Of a stretch of 64,000 nucleotides of DNA, positions 52,825-60,801 are shown one piece after another. The DNA is taken from positions 321,246-385,245 of the forward strand of contig NZ_JAPDFS010000001.1 of the NCBI RefSeq assembly GCF_027257195.1, in the 5' to 3' direction. A model generated the notes under the pieces. It was not told the DNA's origin, searched no databases, and worked only from the letters and a program-made list of their open reading frames with translations. Numbering within the stretch: the first letter of the stretch is position 1; every line of letters begins with the position of its first letter. Source of the DNA: Halorubrum sp. F4 (GTDB lineage: Archaea > Halobacteriota > Halobacteria > Halobacteriales > Haloferacaceae). The position numbers were made by a program, and so were the translations under genes.

Positions 52825-53997
52825 TCACTTCTCGATGATGCTCTCCTCGACCGCCTCGCCGAAGTGGCGCGCGACGTCCTCGTAGTAGACGAGCGCCTCG
52901 TCCCCCTCCTCGAGATCGGTGACGGCGGTCCGCCCCTCTCTCGTGGCGACCTTCACGGTCTCGGCGTTCTGGATCAGCGTCTCGATCCGGTCGACCCCGT
53001 CGTCCGTCTCGAGTTCGGCCTGGACGCGGAACATCGGACGCTTCTCGATCTTCACGCGGCCGACGATCGCCTCGCGGGTGTCCCCGTCGGTGTCGACGAT
53101 CTGGACCTCGTCGCCGCTCGACAGCTCCGCGAGGTAGTTGGTGCCGCCCTCGGGGTTGCGCACGTACGCGTGGACCGCGCCCGCGTTCACGCGGAACGGG
53201 CGCGACTCGACGTACGGCGACTCCGCGGTCTCCGCGTGGACGAAGAAGAGCCCGCGGGACATCGACCCGATAAGCATCCCCTCGTCGCCGTCCATCAGCG
53301 AGCCGGTGTCGATACAGACGCGGTCCGCCATGCCGGTGGCTTCGACGGCGGTCACCTCGGCGTACCGGAGGTCGAGCGTCTCGCGGTCGGCCGCGTCGCG
53401 CGCCTCGACCGCGCCGCGGATCTCGTCGGGCGAGTCGGAATCGAGGAGCACCCCGTCCGCGCCGATCTCGAGCGTCTCGAAGGCGGTTCGCGCCTCCGCC
53501 GCGGTCGTCGCGCCCGCGATCAGGTGGGTCTCCTCGCCGACGCGCGCGATCAGGTTCTCGAGGGGGATGATGGACCAGTCCTCGCCGACGATCACCGTGA
53601 AGTCGGCCGCCTCCGCCGCCGCCTCGGCGAACGCCTCGTACTCCGTACCGAGCACGCGGACGTACGCGCCCTGTGCACGGTCGTCACGTCGCCGGAGGGT
53701 CGTGAGGTCCGCCGACCCGGAGAAGTCCTCGGGAAGGTCGATGGTGCCGTCCCCCTCGCCGCCCTTCCCGACGAAGTAGGCGTCCGCCTCCGCGTTCTCG
53801 TCGTCGCCGTCGACGACGTCGGCGTCCGCGAGAAAGGCCGCCACGTTCACGTCGCCGAGCTCCCTGACGCGACCGACGTCGGTCTCGTCGACGAGCACCC
53901 AGTCCGCTCCCGCCTCGATGGCCGTCGTGATCCGTCGCTTTCGCGTCTCCCAGTCGCCGACCGCGCCGTCGGCTTTGATCCAGACCGTGCGTGTCAT
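52825..53997 (-). CDS. 3-dehydroquinate synthase, archaeal type II
   Basis: 390-residue enzyme of the alternative archaeal shikimate entry, converting the aminodeoxy-sugar-derived intermediate to 3-dehydroquinate with NAD. Family segments are TVWIKADGAVGDWETRK, DWVLVDETDVGRVREL, IPLENLIARV, DRVCIDTGSLMDGDEGMLIG and PFRVNAGAVHAYV. The ATG at 53997 is supported by GTTTTCAAG 25-33 nt upstream. The partner aldolase (AroA') is not in the window. The 179 bp upstream of its stop to the kinase hold nothing. Confidence 0.93.
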   Translation of the reverse strand: MTRTVWIKADGAVGDWETRKRRITTAIEAGADWVLVDETDVGRVRELGDVNVAAFLADADVVDGDDENAEADAYFVGKGGEGDGTIDLPEDFSGSADLTTLRRRDDRAQGAYVRVLGTEYEAFAEAAAEAADFTVIVGEDWSIIPLENLIARVGEETHLIAGATTAAEARTAFETLEIGADGVLLDSDSPDEIRGAVEARDAADRETLDLRYAEVTAVEATGMADRVCIDTGSLMDGDEGMLIGSMSRGLFFVHAETAESPYVESRPFRVNAGAVHAYVRNPEGGTNYLAELSSGDEVQIVDTDGDTREAIVGRVKIEKRPMFRVQAELETDDGVDRIETLIQNAETVKVATREGRTAVTDLEEGDEALVYYEDVARHFGEAVEESIIEK

Positions 53998-54104
53998 TAC
54001 CCGTATCTCACGGGCGCGTGGCTTGAAAACTGCGAAAGGGACATGCGAACGGGGCCGCGTGGACGCCGCCGGGAGAGGGGCGTTCAGCGAATGGAGGGGA
54101 CCGC

Positions 54105-56792
54105 TCAGCGAAGGCGACCGAGCAGTTCGTAGTCGTGATCGGGCGTGTACCGACGGAACAGCAGGCTGTTCGACAGCACCGACACGCTCGAGAACGCCAT
54201 CGCGACGGCGGCGAGTACGGGCTGGAGCAGCCCGAGCGAGGCCAGGGGGATCATCGCCGTGTTGTATCCCAGCGCCCACACGAGGTTCTGTCTGATCTTC
54301 GCGAGCGTCGCGTCCGAGATGCGGATCGCCTTCACGACGTCGACCGGGTCGTCGCGCATCAGCGTCACGTCGGCGGCCTCGATGGCGACGTCCGTGCCCG
54401 AGCCGATCGCCGTGCCGACGTAGGCGACCGCGAGGGCGGGCGCGTCGTTGACGCCGTCGCCCACCATCATGGCCTTTCGACCGCCCTCCTGAACCGATTC
54501 CACGGCGTCGGACTTGTCCTCGGGAAGGACCTCCGCGCGGACGTTCCGGGGTTCGATCCCGACCCGTTCGGCGACGGCACGTGCGGTCCGCTCGTTGTCG
54601 CCGGTGATCATCATCACGTCGATGCCGCGCTCTCGAAGCTGGCTCACGGCGTCCCTCGCGGTCTCCTTGACCGTGTCCGCGGCGGCGACCACGCCCACGA
54701 TCTCACCCTCCGCTCGCGACTGATCGCCGCTCGACTCGCGGTTCTCGCTTCGCTCCGAGCCGCGCAGCGCGACCAGCATCGCCGTCTTCCCCTCCTTTTC
54801 GAGACGCTCCATCGTCTCCAGGGCGGGCGAAGGGTCGATCCCGTCGTCACGGAGGAGCTTCCGATTGCCGACCAGCACCTCCCTGCCGTTCACGGTGGCT
54901 TTGATGCCGTGGCCGGGGACGTTCTCGAAGTCGTCGGGGTCGACCACGTCGATGCCGCGATCGAAGGCCCCGTCGACGATCGCGCGGGCGAGCGGGTGTT
55001 CGCTCCCGCTCTCGGCGATGGCCGCGAGCCGAAGCACGTCGTCCTCGCTGAGCGGCTCACGGGCGGCCAGATGGCCTCCGTCGGCGGAGAGCGTCCCGTC
55101 GTCGCGGTCCCCGACTGGCCGCTCCCCGTCGTCGAGGAGGACCACGTCGGTCAGCTCCATCTCGCCTCTCGTGAGCGTCCCGGTCTTGTCGAAGACGACG
55201 GTGTCGACGTCCTTCGCGCGTTCGAGGACGTCGCCCCCCTTGAACAGGACGCCGTTCCGCGCACCGAGGGTCGTGCCGACCATCGTCGCGGCGGGGGTCG
55301 CCAGGCCCAGCGCACAGGGACAGGCGATCAGTACGGCGGACGCGAACACGATGACCGAGAACTCGAAGACCGAGACGCCGCCGGCGGCGACGGGACCGCC
55401 CGCGACGAGCCCCCACAGCGGGAGGGTATCGACGAAGCCCGCGAGGGCCTCGGGAAACAGGTACCAGACGACCCCCCAGAGGACGGCGTTGACGATGACC
55501 GCGGGGACGAAGTACGCGGAGATCCGGTCGGCGAGGTTCTGGATGTCGGGCTGGCGCGACTGCGCCTCCTTCACGGTCCGAACGATCTGCTGGAGCGCCG
55601 TGTCTCTCCCGACCTTCGTCGCCTCCACGACGAGCACGCCGTTCTCGTTGATCGTCGAGCCGACCACCTCGTCGCCCTCGGACTTCTCGACGGGGACGGA
55701 CTCGCCGGTCACCATCGACTCGTCGACGGCCGACTGGCCGTCGACGACGACCCCGTCGGTGGGGATCTGCTCGCCGGGCCGGATCTTCATCCGGTCGCCG
55801 ACTTCGACGTCCTCGAGCGGGACCTCCACCTCGTTCCCGTCCTCGTCAACGACGGTGGCGGTGTCGGCCTCCATCTCCAGGAGCGTCCGGAGCGCCTCGC
55901 CGGCCTGTCCCTTCGAGCGGGCCTCGAGGTAGTTGCCGAGCGTGATGAACACGAGGATGAACGCCGCCGTGTCGAAGTACAGGCCGCCGGCGATCGTCCC
56001 GAGCAGGACCGCCACGGAGTAGACGTACGCGGTGGTCGAGCCCAGCGCGATCAGCACGTCCATGTTGGCGCGGCCGTTCGTGACGAGCGCCTTGTAGGAG
56101 TTCTCGTAGAACGGCTTGCCGAGCACCAGCTGGACGGGCGTCGCCAGCGCGAACGCGACCCATCCGGACGGAACGCCGACGAGTTCGTCCCCGACGAGGC
56201 CGAGCGCCAGCAGGTGATCGACCATGAACACCAGCAGGGGCAACGACAGGACGGCGCCGAACAGCGTCAGCCGGAGCTGCCGACGGATCTCCTCCCGCCG
56301 GGCCGTCTCCCGGGGGTCGCCGTCGGAGCCGTCGTCGGTCTCGCCGTCCTCCCGAACGGGCGAGTAGCCGGCCTCCTCGATCGCGTCGTAGAAGTCCTCC
56401 GGGCTCGCTTCGGCCGGGTTGTACGTGACCCGTGCCTCGTCGGTCGCGAAGTTGGCATCGGCGTCGACGACGCCCGGCGTCCGTTCGAGCGCGTCCCGTA
56501 TCGTCTCCGAGCAGTTCGCACACGACATGTCGGTGACCGCGACCGTGATCGTGTCGCTCACCGGCGAGTAGCCGGCCCCCTCGATCGCGTCGTATATCTC
56601 GCCGAGCGAGACCTCGTCGGGGTCGTACGCCACCGAACCCTCGTCGGTGGCGAAGTTGACGTTCGCCTCGGAGACCCCCTCGAGCGAGCGAACGGCGTCG
56701 GAGACGGACTGGGAGCAGTTCGCACAGCTCATCCCCTGAACGTCGATCCGGCTTCTTCGCGTACTCATCGTTCGTTCATACGGGCTCCCCAT
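54105..56792 (-). CDS. copA: Copper-transporting P1B-type ATPase
   Basis: About 895 residues. Two N-terminal heavy-metal-binding domains each carry a CxxC ([16 protein letters not shown]). Eight membrane helices, the CPC metal site [14 protein letters not shown], phosphorylation motif DKTGTLT, TGE in [12 protein letters not shown] in SEHPLARAI and [10 protein letters not shown] are all present. It exports Cu(I). The start at 56792 is preferred because a GATATCC element is 28-34 nt upstream; the ATG at 56768 is an alternative. A TTTCGAAA palindrome between TATA and start may be an operator. Confidence 0.93.
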   Translation of the reverse strand: MGSPYERTMSTRRSRIDVQGMSCANCSQSVSDAVRSLEGVSEANVNFATDEGSVAYDPDEVSLGEIYDAIEGAGYSPVSDTITVAVTDMSCANCSETIRDALERTPGVVDADANFATDEARVTYNPAEASPEDFYDAIEEAGYSPVREDGETDDGSDGDPRETARREEIRRQLRLTLFGAVLSLPLLVFMVDHLLALGLVGDELVGVPSGWVAFALATPVQLVLGKPFYENSYKALVTNGRANMDVLIALGSTTAYVYSVAVLLGTIAGGLYFDTAAFILVFITLGNYLEARSKGQAGEALRTLLEMEADTATVVDEDGNEVEVPLEDVEVGDRMKIRPGEQIPTDGVVVDGQSAVDESMVTGESVPVEKSEGDEVVGSTINENGVLVVEATKVGRDTALQQIVRTVKEAQSRQPDIQNLADRISAYFVPAVIVNAVLWGVVWYLFPEALAGFVDTLPLWGLVAGGPVAAGGVSVFEFSVIVFASAVLIACPCALGLATPAATMVGTTLGARNGVLFKGGDVLERAKDVDTVVFDKTGTLTRGEMELTDVVLLDDGERPVGDRDDGTLSADGGHLAAREPLSEDDVLRLAAIAESGSEHPLARAIVDGAFDRGIDVVDPDDFENVPGHGIKATVNGREVLVGNRKLLRDDGIDPSPALETMERLEKEGKTAMLVALRGSERSENRESSGDQSRAEGEIVGVVAAADTVKETARDAVSQLRERGIDVMMITGDNERTARAVAERVGIEPRNVRAEVLPEDKSDAVESVQEGGRKAMMVGDGVNDAPALAVAYVGTAIGSGTDVAIEAADVTLMRDDPVDVVKAIRISDATLAKIRQNLVWALGYNTAMIPLASLGLLQPVLAAVAMAFSSVSVLSNSLLFRRYTPDHDYELLGRLR

Positions 56793-56806
56793 TCAGTGGT
56801 GTTTCC

Positions 56807-56816
56807 CTTTCGAAAG
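56807..56816. promoter_or_regulatory. 10-bp palindrome at the copA start region
   Basis: CTTTCGAAAG, perfectly self-complementary, lying between the copA TATA-like element (56820-56826) and the ATG at 56792. A repressor site is plausible but unproven. Confidence 0.4.
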
Positions 56817-56944
56817 TTCGGATATCGCGGGTCAAGAGTTTCGAATACGAAGCGACCGCGTCGAGTATATAAACTACTCGCCCGCCATCGCCGCTGCCGA
56901 GCACGGACGCCTTTTCAGTCGGCGGGCCGAACGAGAGGGCACCC

Positions 56945-57622
56945 ATGACAAGCGCGCTGTTCGTCGTGAGCGAGGAGGGGTACTGGGCCGAGGAGTGTCT
57001 CGAGCCGCTGACGACCCTCGAATCGGAGGGCGTCGACGTGACGGTCGCGACGCCGTCCGGGTCGCCGCCGGTCGTCGACGAGCGGTCGTTGGAGCCGGAC
57101 GCCGCCGGCGGCGAGGAGACCGCCGCGGAGTTCCGCGAGATCGACGCGGAACACCCGGAACTGAACGATCCGGAGCCGCTGGCGGCGGTCGACGCCGCCG
57201 ACCACGACGCGGTCGTCCTCCCCGGCGGCCACGGGACGGTGTGGGACGTGAACCAGGACCGACACGCGCGCCAGCTGTTGCTCGACGCGGTCGCGGGCGA
57301 CGAGGGCGTGGCGCTCGTCGTCTGTCACGCGGTCGGCGTCCTCGCGTTCACGCGCGAGGCCGACGGGACGCCGCTCGTCGAGGGACGCTCCGTCACCGGC
57401 TTCCCCAACGAGTGGGAGGAGGGTATCGTCGACGACGATGACGTGCTGCCCGACGGACGGAAGCTCCCCTACTGGGTCGAGGACGAGGTCCGGCTGGCCG
57501 GCGCGGACTGGGACGCCGAGCTCGACGCCGACGAGAGCGTCACGGTCGACGGCGACCTGATCACCGCCCGCGGACCGGGGTCGTCGTCGGCCGCGGCGGC
57601 GACGCTGCTCGAGGAGTCGTAA
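56945..57622 (+). CDS. DJ-1/PfpI family protein (Hsp31/glyoxalase-like)
   Basis: 225 residues of the type 1 glutamine-amidotransferase-like fold. The N-terminal LFVVSEEGYWAEECLEPL and the nucleophile elbow VVCHAVGVLAF (Cys) are characteristic, with VVLPGGHGTVWD and GFPNEWEEG. It resembles the Hsp31/ThiJ branch that repairs glycated proteins or detoxifies methylglyoxal. CCTTTTCAG lies 27-35 nt before the ATG. Divergent from copA. Confidence 0.88.
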   Translation: MTSALFVVSEEGYWAEECLEPLTTLESEGVDVTVATPSGSPPVVDERSLEPDAAGGEETAAEFREIDAEHPELNDPEPLAAVDAADHDAVVLPGGHGTVWDVNQDRHARQLLLDAVAGDEGVALVVCHAVGVLAFTREADGTPLVEGRSVTGFPNEWEEGIVDDDDVLPDGRKLPYWVEDEVRLAGADWDAELDADESVTVDGDLITARGPGSSSAAAATLLEES

Positions 57623-57671
57623 TCCGTTACACGCACGTCAGCTATTTTTATTGTGAGCGTGAGCCTGATAC

Positions 57672-58505
57672 GTGAGGCTTTCAGATCTCGATTTGGAAGT
57701 CGGTGAGAGATACACATCCGACAGGCTACAGTCGGTTTTCGACCGTGGGATGACAGGGAGAGGAATCGAGATCTGTTATGACTCGGACGACAGACGATAT
57801 CTCCGGCTGTTTGCGCGGGGTGATGGTCCTTACGCTGATAAGCTCAGTGGAGACGAATTCACGTATGTCGGGGAGGGTCAGAGCGGAGATCAAGAGCTGA
57901 CGGCCGGAAATCGATATCTTGCAGAAGCAAAAACGGCACCGCTCCCGATATTTTTCTTCTATAAACCGTCCGGAGGTGACGCCTGGGAATATCGTGGACG
58001 GGTTGAGGTGTTAGCGTTCGATCGAGTTCGGCGAAACGGGCGGCGCGTGTTCGAGTTCACGCTGACATACGACACAAAGGAACGGGTCGATCGATCCTCA
58101 CATGCTTCGGATATCTCTCCACCAAAGCGGGTCGAGACGCGTCGTTCTCGAGTAATCCGCGACACGCAGATCTCGTCTCAACTCAAGGAGGAATACAGAT
58201 TCGAATGTCAAATCTGTGGAGACGTTCGTCGACAGTCGCCCAGTGAGGGATATGCCGAGGCACACCACGTTCGGCCACTCGGATCCCCGCATGACGGCCC
58301 GGATGTTCGTTCGAATCTCATCGTTGTGTGCCCTAACCATCACGCCGATTTCGATTACGGGATGCTCTCGATCGATCCAGAGAGCGGTCGAATCGCCCAT
58401 GCGTACGATCAGAACGTGGACGGGACGACACTCGAAACCCGGCCGGATCACGAGATCGATCCGAAGTTCCTACGCTATCACAACCACGAGATCGCTGATT
58501 TCTAG
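57672..58505 (+). CDS. SRA-like domain + HNH endonuclease (modification-dependent, type IV restriction candidate)
   Basis: 277 residues. Residues about 50-115 resemble an SRA/YDG base-flipping domain: DEFTYVGEGQSGDQELTAGN and RYLAEA match the FTYxGxG...DQxLTxxNRxLA pattern. The C-terminus is an HNH nuclease with CQIC (179-182), EAHHVRPLG (His198-His199) and VVCPNHHADFDYG. The GTG at 57672 is 21-30 nt after CTATTTTTAT. Base composition is AT-richer than neighbours, which suggests transfer. Cleavage of DNA carrying modified cytosine is inferred from McrA-like relatives. Its stop overlaps that of the next, opposing gene. Confidence 0.75.
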   Translation: MRLSDLDLEVGERYTSDRLQSVFDRGMTGRGIEICYDSDDRRYLRLFARGDGPYADKLSGDEFTYVGEGQSGDQELTAGNRYLAEAKTAPLPIFFFYKPSGGDAWEYRGRVEVLAFDRVRRNGRRVFEFTLTYDTKERVDRSSHASDISPPKRVETRRSRVIRDTQISSQLKEEYRFECQICGDVRRQSPSEGYAEAHHVRPLGSPHDGPDVRSNLIVVCPNHHADFDYGMLSIDPESGRIAHAYDQNVDGTTLETRPDHEIDPKFLRYHNHEIADF

Positions 58506-58786
58506 TCCGATCTCCGGATCACGAACGCCGGCTCCTCGATCCGCTCGCACTTACACTCCGGACACCGTGAGGGGGCGTTCAGCGGGTCGTCGAACCCGTC
58601 GAACCCGCAGTCGCGACACGTCGGCGGCGAGACGAGGAACGACTCCTCCCCGTCGACCGACCGGGAGACGTGTTCGAGGTGCTCGTAGACGGTCGACGTC
58701 GGCAGCGAGAGGTCGGCCGCGATCTCGCTCGCCGTCGCGGGCTCCTCGCGGAGGCGCTCGGCGATCCGCTGGCGGGTCGTCTCCAT
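58502..58786 (-). CDS. HTH regulator with C-terminal zinc ribbon
   Basis: 94 residues. A winged HTH (RQRIAERLREEPATASEIAA, TSTVYEHLEHVS) is fused to a zinc ribbon with CRDC and CPEC. This is a small archaeal regulator type of unknown target. The Met at 58786 is chosen; a long frame upstream is antisense to the next gene. CGTTTTCTCC is about 26-34 nt upstream. The stop codons of this gene and the HNH gene overlap (58502-58505, CTAG). Confidence 0.83.
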   Translation of the reverse strand: METTRQRIAERLREEPATASEIAADLSLPTSTVYEHLEHVSRSVDGEESFLVSPPTCRDCGFDGFDDPLNAPSRCPECKCERIEEPAFVIRRSD

Positions 58787-58883
58787 ACGTCTCGTCTCGT
58801 CGCCGCGGGAGAAAACGACGGCGAAGCTTCCTACGGTTGACACAGACAAAAGAAGTATGCCGACGGGGGTAGAGGATGTGCGT

Positions 58884-59858
58884 ATGAAAGCAGTGGTACT
58901 TGCCGGCGGATACGCGACGAGGCTCTGGCCGATCACCAAGGACCGACCCAAGATGTTCCTCCCCGTCGGCGAACGAACCGTCATCGACGAGATCTTCGCC
59001 GACCTCGAGGCGGACGAGCGGGTCGACGAGGTGTTCGTTTCCACCAACGAGCGCTTCGCCGACACGTTCGACGAGTACCTGGCCGAAAGCGACTTCGAGA
59101 AGCCGACCCTCTCCATCGAGGAGACCGTCGAGGAGGACGAGAAGTTCGGCGTCGTCGGCGCGCTGGCCCAGCTGGTCGACCGGGAGGGCGTCGAAGACGA
59201 CCTGATGGTCGTCGCCGGCGACAACCTGATAAGCTTCGATCTGGCCGAGTTCGGCGACTTCTTCGAGGAGAAGGGAACGCCGGTGCTCGCCGCCTACGAC
59301 GTGGGATCGATGGAGCGCGCGAAGTCGTACGGGCTCGTCGACCTCGACGGCGACCAGGTGATCGACTTCCAGGAGAAGCCCGAGGACCCAAAGAGCACGC
59401 TCGTCTCCATCGCGTGTTACGCGTTCCCCGCCGAGACGCTGCCGGACCTCGCGACGTACCTCGAGGACGGGAAGAACCCCGACGAGCCCGGCTGGTTCCT
59501 CCAGTGGCTCCAGTCGCGCGAGCCGGTCCACGCGTTCACCTTCGACGGCGCGTGGTTCGACATCGGTACCGCCGAGAGCTACCTCGACACCGTCGAGTAC
59601 GCGCTCGACGGCGGAAGCCTCGTCGACGACGGGGCGACCGTCGGGGACGCCGAGATCGGCGACGTCGTTCACGTGATGGACGGCGCGGAAGTCACCGACA
59701 GCTCGCTCGAGCGCGCCGTCGTCTTCCCCGAGGCGACGATCACGGACAGCGACGTAAAGAACACCGTCGTCGACGAGCACGCGACCCTCGAGGAGGTCGA
59801 ACTCACCGGATCGCTGATCGGCGCGTACACCTCGATCACGAGCGGCGAGGACTTCTAG
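58884..59858 (+). CDS. NDP-sugar pyrophosphorylase (glucose-1-phosphate thymidylyltransferase type)
   Basis: 324 residues. Nucleotide-binding signature VVLAGGYATRLWPITKDRPK, then VVAGDNLISFDL, FQEKPEDPKS and WFDIGTAESYL. The C-terminal about 75 residues form a left-handed beta-helix of hexapeptide-like repeats (GDAEIGDVVHVMDGAEVT). It activates a sugar-1-phosphate for glycan or S-layer glycosylation; sugar and nucleotide not fixed. AGTATGC at 58854-58860 supports the ATG at 58884. Confidence 0.9.
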   Translation: MKAVVLAGGYATRLWPITKDRPKMFLPVGERTVIDEIFADLEADERVDEVFVSTNERFADTFDEYLAESDFEKPTLSIEETVEEDEKFGVVGALAQLVDREGVEDDLMVVAGDNLISFDLAEFGDFFEEKGTPVLAAYDVGSMERAKSYGLVDLDGDQVIDFQEKPEDPKSTLVSIACYAFPAETLPDLATYLEDGKNPDEPGWFLQWLQSREPVHAFTFDGAWFDIGTAESYLDTVEYALDGGSLVDDGATVGDAEIGDVVHVMDGAEVTDSSLERAVVFPEATITDSDVKNTVVDEHATLEEVELTGSLIGAYTSITSGEDF

Positions 59859-59929
59859 GCGGGTCGGCGTCGTCGGGCGATCGGCATCGGCGGGCGATCG
59901 GCGTCGTCGACGTAACCGTCGCGTCCGCG

Positions 59930-60448
59930 TCAGCCCCCACCTTCACCGCGAACCGCGTCGGCAACGCGCCGAATCGTTTCGTATTCGTCGCTCGAGTACG
60001 CGATGAAGCGTACGTCTCGCAGGCTTTCCGGGTCGTACTCGTGGATCGTCTCCGCGATGATCCGCGCGCCCTCAGCGAGGTCGAACCCGGCCACGCCGCA
60101 GCCCAGCGCGGGGACGACGAGCGATCCACAGCCACGCTCGTCGGCCGCAGCGAGGGCGTTCCGGGTGGCGTCCCGGATGCTCTCGGCGGTCGCGCGGCCG
60201 TCCCCGTAGTGGGGCATCGCCGCCGCGTGGACCACGACCTCGGCGTCCAACTGGAACGCATCGGTGACGGCGACGCCGCCGAGATCGACGGGGCCTCGCT
60301 CCATCGCCGCCTCGTTTATCGGGCCGTTCGCCGCGCGTCTGAGCGCGCCGGCGACGCCCGAACCCATCCGGAGGCTCGTCCCCGCGGCGTTCACCAGCGC
60401 GTCGGCCGACTGCTCCGCGATGTCGCCCTGGACGACCGTGAACTCCAT
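59930..60448 (-). CDS. Macrodomain protein (ADP-ribose/O-acetyl-ADP-ribose binding)
   Basis: 172 residues made of one macrodomain: VVQGDIAEQSADALVNAAG, MGSGVAGALRRAANG, and SLVVPALGCGVAGFDL. Family members hydrolyse O-acetyl-ADP-ribose or remove ADP-ribose from proteins or nucleic acids. The start at 60448 begins the fold; the upstream frame is Arg-rich. It lies 23 bp after a zinc-finger gene, so the two are probably co-transcribed. Confidence 0.9.
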   Translation of the reverse strand: MEFTVVQGDIAEQSADALVNAAGTSLRMGSGVAGALRRAANGPINEAAMERGPVDLGGVAVTDAFQLDAEVVVHAAAMPHYGDGRATAESIRDATRNALAAADERGCGSLVVPALGCGVAGFDLAEGARIIAETIHEYDPESLRDVRFIAYSSDEYETIRRVADAVRGEGGG

Positions 60449-60471
60449 GCGCGGGCGATCGGTCGCCGCGG

Positions 60472-60714
60472 TCAAGAGCGTTCCGCGGGAACGGTGGGAC
60501 CGTCGCTCCCCTCTCCGGTCGTCTCCGCGTGCGTGTGGTGGTAACAGTCGAGGGCGGGGTCCCCGGTCGCGGTCGTCGCCGGCTGGAAACACACCCGCCG
60601 GTAGCGCTCGTTCTCGAGCAGGTTGACCGTGAACCCGTCGGCGTGTCGCGAGACCGACTCGTAGCGGTCACCGCAGGCGGGACAGACCTCGGGCGGATCG
60701 TCGGGCACGTACAC
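60472..60714 (-). CDS. Small zinc-finger protein
   Basis: 80 residues. A CPACG knuckle at 11-15 and later Cys/His residues (RVCFQPA; CYHHTH) could bind zinc. No family is certain. The reading frame has haloarchaeal composition and sits 23 bp upstream of the macrodomain gene on the same strand, so it is probably real and in the same operon. Confidence 0.65.
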   Translation of the reverse strand: MYVPDDPPEVCPACGDRYESVSRHADGFTVNLLENERYRRVCFQPATTATGDPALDCYHHTHAETTGEGSDGPTVPAERS

Positions 60715-60801
60715 GGGTCGTCTCGGAACGCGGTTACGGTCCGGGACGACAAAACGGGTTCGCCGACGGATGGACGCGCCGGAGCGCCGGCGCGCCGACC
60801 G

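Noticed and set aside
54135-56948. 937-codon frame opposite copA
   Set aside because: Antisense shadow of copA; the product is Arg/Asp/Val-rich without domains.
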